NCBI GenBank assembly: GCA_014859985.1
Contig: JACZKN010000380.1
Span: 1 to 7,804, forward strand
Source: Candidatus Krumholzibacteriia bacterium
Lineage (GTDB): Bacteria > Krumholzibacteriota > Krumholzibacteriia > LZORAL124-64-63
Reading direction: 5' to 3'
Length of the DNA stretch: 7,804 nucleotides
Positions 1 to 7,684 of the stretch are shown here, piece after piece (within the stretch, counting starts at the first letter, position 1; the number at the start of each line of letters is the position of its first letter). Under the pieces are notes generated by a model, which saw nothing but the letters and a program-made list of their open reading frames with translations, was not told the DNA's origin and ran no database searches. The position numbers and the translations under genes were made by a program.

Positions 1-516
1 GGCCTAGCCCCCGGCGCCCGCTGGGAGCCCAAGCGCTGGCCCGAGGCGCATGGCGCCGCCCTGGTGGACGCCCATCGCGCCGCGGGTGGCGGTCCGCTGC
101 GCATCTTCCTGGGTCCCCAGGAGGAGGCCTGGTATGACGCCGGCCCGCTGGCCGCTTCCGCCCGGGCAGCCGGCGCGGAGGTGGTGCGCGGCCTGCCCCT
201 GGTGGAGACCGCCGCCCGCCTCGCCGAGTGCGCGGCGCTGGTGACCAACGACAGCGGCCTGCTGCACCTGGCCGAGGCGGTGGGCACGCCGGTGGTGGCC
301 CTGTTCGGGCCGACGGTGCGGGCCTTCGGCTACGCCCCCCACCTGGCGGCGAGCTGCCTGCTGGAAACGGAAATCGCCTGCCGCCCCTGCTCCCGCAACG
401 GGAAGCGCCCCTGCCACCGCGGCGACCTGGCCTGCCTGGTGCGCATCACTCCCGAAGCGGTGCTGGCCGCGGCGGCGCCGCTGCTGGCCGGCCCCGCCGG
501 AAAGGACCCTGCTTGA
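1..516 (+). CDS. ADP-heptose:LPS heptosyltransferase (GT9), C-terminal part
   Basis: This is the C-terminal 171 residues of a glycosyltransferase family 9 protein; the N-terminal half lies outside the window. Family members transfer L-glycero-D-manno-heptose from ADP-heptose to the LPS inner core on the cytoplasmic side of the inner membrane. The first visible residues (PGARWEPKRWP) match the family's 'PGS.W..KRWP' start of the C-terminal Rossmann domain. The nucleotide-sugar signature TNDSGLLHLAEAVGTP, followed by LFGPT, lies at about window residues 82-104. A cysteine-rich segment (ACRPC...RPC...LAC) precedes the end, as is common in this family. The TGA at 514-516 overlaps the TTG start of waaA by four bases, so the two are translationally coupled. 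Whether it is heptosyltransferase I, II or a later enzyme cannot be decided from this part, so no symbol is given. Confidence 0.87.
   Translation, partial: GLAPGARWEPKRWPEAHGAALVDAHRAAGGGPLRIFLGPQEEAWYDAGPLAASARAAGAEVVRGLPLVETAARLAECAALVTNDSGLLHLAEAVGTPVVALFGPTVRAFGYAPHLAASCLLETEIACRPCSRNGKRPCHRGDLACLVRITPEAVLAAAAPLLAGPAGKDPA
501..506 (+). promoter_or_regulatory. Shine-Dalgarno that fixes the TTG start of waaA
   Basis: AAAGGA lies six bases before the TTG at 513-515, inside the end of the heptosyltransferase gene. It supports TTG as the start. The next in-frame candidate, GTG at 576, would remove the conserved N-terminal 'LRFYRN' segment. Confidence 0.6.
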
Positions 517-1838
517 GCGACCGCGCCCTGCACCCGGCGGCCGGCCTCGGCCCCGCCCTGCGCTTCTACCGCAACGTGGGCCCCGTCGTGGCGGGGCTGC
601 TGCCCCTCTTGGCCCCGTTCTCCCCCAGGCTGGCCGCGGGCGTGGCGGGCCGCCGCGGGCTGCTGCGCCGGCTGCTGGCCGCAAGCGCCACCGTGCGCGG
701 CGGCGTGTGGTTCCACGTCACCTCCGTCGGCGAGTACGAACAGGCGCGGCCCCTGATCGCCGCCCTGAAGGAGGAGGACCCGCGCCGGCCGATCATCGTG
801 ACCCACTTCTCGCCCTCGGGCTGGGAGTACGCCCACCGCCGGCCCTGCGCCGACCTGCACGACTACCTGCCCTTCGACGAACCGGGCCCGATGGCCCGGC
901 TGGTGCGCGCCTGGAAGCCCCAGGCCCTGGTGTTCATCAAGTTCGACCTGTGGCCCAACCAGGTGCTGGCCGCCCGGCGCCACGGGGTGCCGGTGGTGCT
1001 GCTGGCCGGGTCGCTGCACCCGGGCAGCGCCCGCCTGAAACGCTGCGCCCGCGGGCTGTACCGGGACCTCTTCGACCGCTTCGCCCACATCGGCGTGTGC
1101 ACCGCCGACGACGCGCGGCGCTTCACCGAGGACCTGGGGGTCTCGGCCCCGGTCACGGTCACCGGCGACACCCGGGTCGAGCAGGTGGTCCTGCGCTGGG
1201 AGGCCGCCCGCGAGGGCCGCACCGCCGCGCGCCTGAAGGCCCTGGGCGGCCGCCTGCTGGTCCTGGGCAGCACCTGGCCGCCGGACGAGGCCCTGTGGCT
1301 GCCCGTCCTGCCGCAGCTGCTGCGCGAGCACCCGGAGCTGCGGGTCGTGCTCACCCCCCACGAACCCGAGTCCCGGCGCCTGGCCGGTCTGGAGCAGGCC
1401 CTGGACGCGGCCGGCCTGCCGCACCTGCGCCTGGGCCGCCTGGCGGCGGGCGAGCCGGCGGACGCGGCACGGGTGATCCTGGTGGACTCCGTCGGGGTGC
1501 TGGCGGAAATCTACCGGTCGGGCCATCTTGCCTACGTCGGCGGCAGCTTCACCAGCGGCGTGCACAACACCATGGAGCCCGCGGTGTGCAGCCTGCCCGT
1601 GCTTTTCGGGCCGCGCATCGGCAACGCGGAAGAGGCCGGGCTGCTGGTGCGGCGGGGGGCGGGTTTCGTCGTCAGCAAGCCGGACGAGGCCCTGGCCGCG
1701 GTCGGTCGCCTGCTGGCCGACGACCAGGAACGCATCCGCCTGGGGCAGGAGGCCCACCGGGTGGTCATGGAACAGCGCGGGGCCACCGCGCGCAGCCTCG
1801 AGGTGCTGCGGCCGCTGCTGGCCCGGCGCCCGGGCTGA
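513..1838 (+). CDS. waaA: 3-deoxy-D-manno-octulosonic acid (Kdo) transferase
   Basis: WaaA/KdtA (GT30) transfers Kdo from CMP-Kdo to lipid A precursor on the cytoplasmic face of the inner membrane. The 441 residues are close to the usual 420-440. A hydrophobic N-terminus with conserved 'RFYRN' (about residues 12-33) fits the membrane anchor. SVGE at 71-74 holds the expected catalytic base Glu74. The 'GSTWPPDE' loop starts at G252, the HEPES motif at H283, and the nucleotide-sugar segment GGSFTSGVHNTMEP at 343-356 includes H351, N352 and E355. The usual ETELWPN is KFDLWPN here (143-149). The TTG start overlaps the preceding TGA. The radical SAM gene follows after 19 bp, so all three form one operon. 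The number of Kdo units added cannot be read from sequence. Confidence 0.95.
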   Translation: MSDRALHPAAGLGPALRFYRNVGPVVAGLLPLLAPFSPRLAAGVAGRRGLLRRLLAASATVRGGVWFHVTSVGEYEQARPLIAALKEEDPRRPIIVTHFSPSGWEYAHRRPCADLHDYLPFDEPGPMARLVRAWKPQALVFIKFDLWPNQVLAARRHGVPVVLLAGSLHPGSARLKRCARGLYRDLFDRFAHIGVCTADDARRFTEDLGVSAPVTVTGDTRVEQVVLRWEAAREGRTAARLKALGGRLLVLGSTWPPDEALWLPVLPQLLREHPELRVVLTPHEPESRRLAGLEQALDAAGLPHLRLGRLAAGEPADAARVILVDSVGVLAEIYRSGHLAYVGGSFTSGVHNTMEPAVCSLPVLFGPRIGNAEEAGLLVRRGAGFVVSKPDEALAAVGRLLADDQERIRLGQEAHRVVMEQRGATARSLEVLRPLLARRPG

Positions 1839-1857
1839 GATCCCCACAGGAGACGCG

Positions 1858-2793
1858 ATGAGACCCCAACAGGCCGACAGCCTGCCCCTGGCGGACCAGC
1901 GCCCCGCCGACCGCGGCGCCCGCTGGCGCATGCCCTACGCCGCCCGTCCCCGCTTCATCCAGCTCGAGACGGTGACCAAGTGCAACGCCGAGTGCCCATT
2001 CTGCCCCCAGCACGAGATCCGCCGCGACCCGGCGCGCATGCCCGACGCCACCTGGCAGAAGATCGTCGACGACACCCGCGGCTGGGGGATCACCTACCGG
2101 CCGTTTTTGACCAACGAGCCCTTCGTGGACAAGCGCCAGCCGGCGATCACCCGCTACATCAAGCAGAACGATCCCACCGCGCGGGTCGAGTACAACACCA
2201 ACGGCGAGCTGATGACCGAGCAGCTGGGCCGCGACCTGCTGGAGGCGGGCGTCGACATCCTCCGCTTCTCCATCGACGGCTTCAGCGCCGGGACCTACGA
2301 GCCGTCCCGCGTGGGCATCCCCTACGCCAAGGTGCTGGAGCGCACCACGCGCTTCCTGGAGATCTGGGACAAGGAGGGCTGGCGCGACAAGGTCTTCACC
2401 GAGGTGCGCATGATCGAGGTGCCGGAGAACCGCCACGAGATCGCCGCCTACCGCGCCTACTGGGAACCCCGCTGCACCGAGGTGCTGGTCACGCAGCTGT
2501 ACCAGTGGCCCTGGACCGGCCAGAAGCGCGAGGACGTGGTGCTGAAGCCCTGCCTGAAGATCCTCGACGAGATGTTCTTCTACAGCGACGGCGACGCCAC
2601 GGTCTGCTGCTGGGACGTGCACGGCCGCGCGGTGATCGGCAACGCCAACCGCGAGTCGGTCCGGGAGATCTGGGAAGGCCACGCCGCCGCCTGCATCCGC
2701 GACGTGCTGGACGACGGGCGCCGCGACCTGCTGCACCTCTGCAGCCGCTGCAACGCCTACCAGGACTACGATTTCGCGAAGTTCGTCCGCTAG
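1858..2793 (+). CDS. Radical SAM/SPASM domain protein in LPS operon
   Basis: This is a 311-residue radical SAM enzyme of unknown substrate. The 4Fe-4S/SAM motif CNAECPFC gives C42, C46 and C49. TNEP stands at the usual GGEP position, and 'RFSIDG' is a typical strand of the barrel. The C-terminal SPASM-like region has cysteines at 232, 250, 251, 295 and 298, the spacing expected for one auxiliary cluster ('PC...dG.v.CCwD...iGn...iW.....C..C'). The ATG at 1858 follows AGGAGA (1848-1853) and gives a compact protein that starts shortly before the barrel. The short gap after waaA suggests co-transcription with LPS-core genes and hence a role in envelope sugar or lipid modification, but that is inference. 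It ends on a CTAG shared with the stop of queC on the other strand. No transmembrane segment is seen. Confidence 0.85.
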   Translation: MRPQQADSLPLADQRPADRGARWRMPYAARPRFIQLETVTKCNAECPFCPQHEIRRDPARMPDATWQKIVDDTRGWGITYRPFLTNEPFVDKRQPAITRYIKQNDPTARVEYNTNGELMTEQLGRDLLEAGVDILRFSIDGFSAGTYEPSRVGIPYAKVLERTTRFLEIWDKEGWRDKVFTEVRMIEVPENRHEIAAYRAYWEPRCTEVLVTQLYQWPWTGQKREDVVLKPCLKILDEMFFYSDGDATVCCWDVHGRAVIGNANRESVREIWEGHAAACIRDVLDDGRRDLLHLCSRCNAYQDYDFAKFVR

Positions 2794-3476
2794 GCTCCGC
2801 GCGGCGCGTACGGGATCGGATCCTCGACCCCGGCCCCCGCGAAGCCGCGCAGGCGCAGGCGGCAGCTCTCGCACACGCCGCAGGCCGTGTCCGCTTCCGT
2901 GTAGCACGACCAGGTCAGGTGCAGGGGCGCCCCCAGCGCGAGCCCGCGCCGCACGATGGCCGCCTTGTCCAGGCGGATCAGCGGGGTCTCGATGCGGATC
3001 CTGGTGCCGGGCTTCGTGCCCGCGTCGACCGCGGCGGCGAACCGGCGGTAGAACTCCTCGCGGCAGTCGGGGTAGCCGCTGGAGTCCTCCTCCACCGCGC
3101 CGATCCACAGCGACCCCGCGCCGATCACCTCGGCCCAGGAGACGCCGATGGCCAGGAGGTGGGCGTTGCGGAAGGGCACGTAGGTCGAGGGCACCGGCGC
3201 GCCGACGGCCGGCAAACCGGCCGTCTCCACGGCCAGGGCCGGGTCCAGCAGGGACGAGCCGCCGATGGCCTTGAGGTAGCCGATGTCCGCCACCAGGCGC
3301 CGGGCGGCGCCGTAGTGGTCGGCCAGGGCGCCGAACGCCGCCAGCTCCCGGGCCTCGGTGCGCTGCCCGTAGTTCACGTGCAGCAGGGCCAGGTCGTGGT
3401 CGCGGGCCGCCTCGGCCAGGCACACGCACGAATCCAGCCCCCCGCTCGCCAGCACGACGGCCAGCTCCCGCGCCAT
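2790..3476 (-). CDS. queC: 7-cyano-7-deazaguanine (preQ0) synthase
   Basis: QueC converts 7-carboxy-7-deazaguanine to preQ0 using ATP and ammonia, in the cytoplasmic queuosine pathway. The 228 residues match the usual length of about 220-235. The ATP-pyrophosphatase P-loop SGGLDS is at 11-16, 'LHVNYGQRT' follows at about residue 32, and 'YVPFRN' is the conserved central segment. The C-terminal zinc site is intact: C191, C199, C202 and C205, in SCYTEADTACGVCESC. The ATG lies two bases after the queE stop (TGA-GC-ATG), so translation is probably coupled. The gene ends in a TAG that shares CTAG with the convergent radical SAM gene, leaving no room for an intrinsic terminator between them. The pathway's QueD is not in the window. 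Confidence 0.96.
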   Translation of the reverse strand: MARELAVVLASGGLDSCVCLAEAARDHDLALLHVNYGQRTEARELAAFGALADHYGAARRLVADIGYLKAIGGSSLLDPALAVETAGLPAVGAPVPSTYVPFRNAHLLAIGVSWAEVIGAGSLWIGAVEEDSSGYPDCREEFYRRFAAAVDAGTKPGTRIRIETPLIRLDKAAIVRRGLALGAPLHLTWSCYTEADTACGVCESCRLRLRGFAGAGVEDPIPYAPRGA

Positions 3477-3478
3477 GC

Positions 3479-4141
3479 TCACACCCCCCGCGTCCGGTCC
3501 GGCCAGACGGCCCTGTGCAGCTGGATCTGGAAGCGCGCGTCCAGCCCGTCGGCCAGGATCCACTCGGCCAGGTCCCGCGGCGCCAGCCCGTCCTGCACCG
3601 GCGAGAACACCACCGGCACCCCGGCGGGCAGGCGCCCCGGCGTGCGCATCAGGTCGCGCCCCCACTCGTAGTCGGCGCGCCCGGCGCAGACGATCTTCAG
3701 CTCGTCGCCCGGGTTCAGGGCGGCGATGCCCTCCCAGTCGATGAGACCGGCGGCGATGCCGCTGCCGGGGGCCTTGAGGTCGACGATGCGGTGCACCCCG
3801 ACGGGAACCCCGCAGAGGGGCACGGCGTTGGCAGGACCACGGGTGCCGCTGGTCTCCAGCAGCACCGTCCGTCCGTCGACGAGCAGCGCGGCCAGCAGAT
3901 CCGCGACACCGGCCTGCAGCAGCGGTTCGCCGCCGGTGACCAGGACCGTGCGGAAACCGTGGCCCCGCACCACCTCCAGGACGGCCGGCACGTCCAGCCG
4001 CTGCCCGCCCTGGAACGAGTGCTCCGAGTCGCACCAGGCGCAGCGGATGTGGCAGCCGGTCAGGCGCACCAGGGTGCAGGGCTGCCCACTGAAGCGTGAC
4101 TCGCCGCAGATGGCGGGATATATTTCGTTCACCAGGAGCAT
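3479..4141 (-). CDS. queE: 7-carboxy-7-deazaguanine synthase
   Basis: QueE is a radical SAM enzyme that makes 7-carboxy-7-deazaguanine from 6-carboxytetrahydropterin, the step before QueC. The protein has 220 residues. It opens with 'NEIYPAICGES', the family's N-terminal signature. C30, C34 and C37 (CHIRCAWCD) bind the cluster: CX3CX2C, with the tryptophan before the third cysteine. VTGGEP is at 68-73 and LLETSGT at 94-100. The ATG at 4141 has GGGAAAGG just upstream on the minus strand and gives the expected N-terminus; further upstream the frame is out-of-phase sequence of the divergent lipoprotein gene. It is the first gene of a queE-queC operon. Its early codons contain a rare ATA, which coincides with a candidate promoter for the opposite gene. 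A role in 7-deazaguanine DNA modification is less likely, since no dpd gene is nearby. Confidence 0.95.
   Translation of the reverse strand: MLLVNEIYPAICGESRFSGQPCTLVRLTGCHIRCAWCDSEHSFQGGQRLDVPAVLEVVRGHGFRTVLVTGGEPLLQAGVADLLAALLVDGRTVLLETSGTRGPANAVPLCGVPVGVHRIVDLKAPGSGIAAGLIDWEGIAALNPGDELKIVCAGRADYEWGRDLMRTPGRLPAGVPVVFSPVQDGLAPRDLAEWILADGLDARFQIQLHRAVWPDRTRGV
4096..4124 (+). promoter_or_regulatory. Candidate sigma-70 promoter for the lipoprotein gene
   Basis: GTGACT (4096-4101), a 17-bp spacer and TATATT (4119-4124) give four and five of six consensus matches. The element lies inside the 5' end of queE on the opposite strand. It would start transcription near 4131, about 75 nt before the TTG at 4206. 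It is the most AT-rich spot near the divergent start. Confidence 0.35.
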
Positions 4142-4192
4142 GATCGCCTTTCCCAGGAGGCCGCGGCCCGTCGGGGCCCGCCTCCGCAGTCC

Positions 4193-4198
4193 AGGGAG
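4193..4198 (+). promoter_or_regulatory. Shine-Dalgarno that fixes the TTG start of the lipoprotein
   Basis: AGGGAG lies seven bases before TTG 4206-4208. No ATG or GTG stands in frame between here and the lipobox, so this site and the signal peptide that follows decide the start. Confidence 0.6.
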
Positions 4199-4205
4199 CA
4201 CCGAA

Positions 4206-5437
4206 TTGCGCAAGATAAGCACGGGAACCCCCGCAGTCCATCCCCGCCGCCTCGCCCCCGCCCTGGGCGGGCTGGGCCTGCTGCTCGTGGTCGCCGGCTG
4301 CGGCGGCGGCGGCAGCGGCGACGAACAGGCCACCGGCGCCGGCACCGGCGCCCCCCCGGACACCGCCTGCCCCGTGGTGGTCGATCTGTCGGGCTGGCAG
4401 GCCTTCACCGCCCTGGCCGGGCGCATCACCGCCGGCGAGGCCGTCAGCGCGGCCGACCTGGCTGCCCTGGGCGAGCAGGCCTCCTTCACGGTCTGGCGCG
4501 AGAGCATGGCTCCGGTCGTGCCGAAGCCGGAGCGCGTGGGCAACTTCCTGGAAGAGGCCTTCTGGGACGAGCTGGGCCGCACCTCCGAGCGCAAGGCGCA
4601 TGCCGACCGCCGCGACCTGGGCCTGTCCTACCGCTGGTCCTGGGAGCGGCGGGCCCGCGTCGATTCCCTGGCCGCGGTCGTGGCCACCGAAGCCTGGGCC
4701 TGCGGGCTCCTGGAGCACACCCGGGGCTGGATCGCGCCCGACCGCCTGCCCCGGCCCGTACGCATCCATGCCGTGCCCGGCCAGCCCGAACTGCGCTGGC
4801 ACGACGGGCACCTGGTGGTGGACACGGGCGTCCTCGTCGCCGGCGGCCCGCAGCAGCTGCAGCGTCAGCTGGCCGGCCTGCTCTACCGCAACCTGGAGGC
4901 CGTGGACGGGATCAACCCGCTGGAGGCCACCGGCGACACGGCCGTCGCCCACGTCTTCCGCATCCTGCGCAACGAGGGCCTCGCCACCTGGATCGAGGAC
5001 CTGCCCCACACCTACTTCGACCGGGACCATCCGCGCCTGCGCCGGGTGATGCCGGTGCCGGAGCACTTCTACCAGTCGACCCTGCGGGTGGCGGAGATCT
5101 GCGGCGCGGTCCTGCCCCGGCTGTTCGCCGACCCACAGGAGATGGCCCTGCGCGGCCAGGACTTCGCCCGGACCCTGGCCGCCGGCGGCGCCTTCAGCCA
5201 GGGCGGCTACGGCATGGCCGCGGTCATCGCCGGCCGGCTGGGCCTGCCGCGGCTGCAGGAGGCGGCCCATTCGGTGCCGGCCTTCGTGGCGGCCTTTCAG
5301 GAAGCGGCCCTGCTCAACGGGGATGACCGTCCCCTGCCCGGAGCCCTCGGGCACGAACCGTGGGCGTGCGTGGCGCCGCTGCCGGTGGACGTCTACGACC
5401 GGTTGCTGCCGCTGCTGGAGCGCGAGTCCGGCCCGCG

Positions 5438-5441
<4 letters not shown>
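4206..5441 (+). CDS. Lipoprotein, protease-like (DUF2268/DUF5700 type) with lost HEXXH
   Basis: This is a 411-residue predicted lipoprotein of uncertain function. The signal peptide has a basic n-region, a hydrophobic core and the lipobox VAGC, with lipidated C32 followed by a Gly/Ser-rich linker. The mature part opens with 'VVDLSGWQAFTALAGRI', then 'AVSAADLAAL', a layout I associate with putative zinc proteases of the DUF2268/DUF5700 group. Three later blocks fit that fold: LAGLLYRNL (222-230), where active members read like 'LAHELxHNL'; NEGLATWIED (256-265), which keeps the Glu used as third ligand; and GGYGMAAVI (from 333) before a 'P.FVAAF' segment. If this alignment is right, HEXXH has become GLLYR at 224-228 and the protein should not bind catalytic zinc. 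It is convergent with an M49 peptidase lipoprotein, with stops sharing CTAG. The lipoprotein call is firm; the family call is tentative, from memory of family patterns. Confidence 0.78.
4212..4240 (-). promoter_or_regulatory. Candidate sigma-70 promoter for queE-queC
   Basis: On the minus strand TGGACT (4240-4235), a 17-bp spacer and TATCTT (4217-4212) match the consensus at four of six positions each. It lies inside the first codons of the divergent lipoprotein gene and would give a leader of about 64 nt before queE. It is weak on its own; the 64-bp intergenic gap (4142-4205) offers nothing better. Confidence 0.28.
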
Positions 5442-7162
<1,721 letters not shown>

Positions 7163-7209
7163 GGGGACGCTCCTCGTCGGTAGGGGGTCGGCGCCGATCA
7201 GCCGGAGCG

Positions 7210-7238
7210 ATTGTGCCTCCGGCGGGCGCCGGCGTCAA
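7210..7238 (-). promoter_or_regulatory. Sigma-70-type promoter for the M49 peptidase gene
   Basis: On the minus strand TTGACG (7238-7233), exactly 17 bp, then CACAAT (7215-7210) match five and four of six consensus bases. Transcription would begin near 7203, about 40 nt before the ATG, with the GAGGAG ribosome site in the leader. Confidence 0.5.
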
Positions 7239-7304
7239 CCCGCGGCCGGCCCGCCGCCCGGCCCTCAGGCGGAGCCTATCGGATACCGTTTTTCGATTTT
7301 ATTG

Positions 7305-7318
7305 TTGATCCGGGTCAA
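7305..7318 (+). promoter_or_regulatory. FNR/CRP-family operator-like palindrome
   Basis: TTGATCCGGGTCAA matches nine of ten defined bases of the FNR/Anr consensus TTGAT-N4-ATCAA, with half-sites TTGA and TCAA intact. It sits in an AT-rich island (about 7277-7335) within GC-rich DNA. It covers the -35 of a candidate plus-strand promoter, so a bound regulator would be expected to block that promoter. It lies about 108 bp upstream of the predicted M49 start site. No FNR gene is in the window, so the regulator is unknown. Confidence 0.4.
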
Positions 7319-7333
7319 TTTCTGCCCTAAGAT
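7305..7333 (+). promoter_or_regulatory. Candidate plus-strand promoter facing the orphan terminator
   Basis: TTGATC (7305-7310), 17 bp, then TAAGAT (7328-7333) match four of six consensus bases each. Transcription would begin near 7340 and run toward the intrinsic terminator at 7468-7500. The -35 overlaps the FNR-like palindrome. Confidence 0.3.
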
Positions 7334-7339
7334 GTTTCA

Positions 7340-7500
7340 TGCCGCCCCGAACGATTCCCTCCGGACGGGTGCGGCTGGCTGCCAGGGTCGAGATATCCGG
7401 CGATCCTGCAGCGCGCCGGCCGGGATCTCCCGGGCCTGCCTTGCCCGTCCTGCGCTCGCGGGCGGGAAACCGGGCCGCCGATGGCGGCCCGGTTCGTTTT
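7340..7500 (+). ncRNA. Candidate small RNA of about 160 nt
   Basis: This is an inferred transcript, not a recognised RNA family. It would run from the promoter-like element at 7305-7333 to a strong plus-strand terminator. No convincing protein lies on either strand: reading frames here run straight through the terminator hairpin and have poor composition. Internal structure is possible: GAGAT at 7390-7394 pairs with ATCTC at 7425-7429, with further GC pairing inside (7397-7424), and the terminal 12-bp hairpin follows. I looked for the 4.5S/SRP signature (the GGTCAGG...GGAAGCAGCC type) and do not see it; a 6S-like layout is not evident. The alternative is untranscribed spacer with a chance hairpin. 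Confidence 0.28.
7468..7500 (+). terminator. Intrinsic terminator on the plus strand, no assigned gene
   Basis: A perfect 12-bp stem (AACCGGGCCGCC at 7468-7479 with its complement at 7483-7494) closes a GAT loop and is followed by CGTTTT. The T run lies on the plus-strand side; on the minus strand the hairpin is followed by TTTCCCGC, which is poorer. No plus-strand gene in the window explains it. Confidence 0.55.
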
Positions 7501-7518
7501 GTCCGGCGTCCTGTCTGC

Positions 7519-7542
7519 AAAAAAAAAGCGGCCCGGGGCCGC
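7519..7542 (-). terminator. Intrinsic terminator of the tRNA-Asp transcript
   Basis: On the minus strand GCGGCC-CCG-GGCCGC (7542-7528) forms a six-bp GC hairpin with a three-base loop and is followed by nine T (7527-7519). It lies 12 bp beyond the tRNA 3' end, as expected for a single-tRNA transcript. Confidence 0.85.
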
Positions 7543-7554
7543 GGCTAGGCAAAG

Positions 7555-7631
<77 letters not shown>

Positions 7632-7655
7632 GCCAGGTGCGTCAGCAGGAGGCGC

Positions 7656-7684
7656 AATATAGCGGCACCCTCCGACGGTGTCAA
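7656..7684 (-). promoter_or_regulatory. Strong sigma-70 promoter of tRNA-Asp
   Basis: On the minus strand a perfect TTGACA (7684-7679), a 17-bp spacer and TATATT (7661-7656, five of six) lie just upstream of the tRNA. The start would fall near 7649, about 18 nt before the mature 5' end. The TGA inside the -35 is also the stop codon of the upstream partial gene. Confidence 0.85.

Noticed and set aside
228..512. Upstream extension of the waaA frame
   Set aside because: It overlaps the conserved GT9 coding region in another frame. The TTG at 513 with its Shine-Dalgarno gives the normal WaaA length and N-terminus.
4158..4182. Small hairpin in the queE/lipoprotein gap (GGCCC-GTCG-GGGCC)
   Set aside because: A five-bp GC stem without a T tract is expected by chance in DNA of this composition, and nothing ties it to a riboswitch or operator. 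No preQ1 riboswitch signature was seen ahead of queE.
4142..4594. Upstream extension of the queE frame
   Set aside because: The extension has no QueE similarity and lies antisense to the lipoprotein signal region. The canonical QueE N-terminus begins at the ATG at 4141.
7340..7500. 4.5S/SRP RNA or 6S RNA in the intergenic region
   Set aside because: The conserved SRP domain IV motif is absent, and the ends do not pair into a long 6S-like closing stem with a central bubble. It is kept only as an unclassified candidate RNA.
7299..7520. Short minus-strand frame of 73 codons between the tRNA terminator and the M49 promoter
   Set aside because: It starts before the plus-strand hairpin and has no ribosome site I can see. 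Arg/Pro/Gly-rich composition is typical of random GC-rich sequence, so it is not called a gene.
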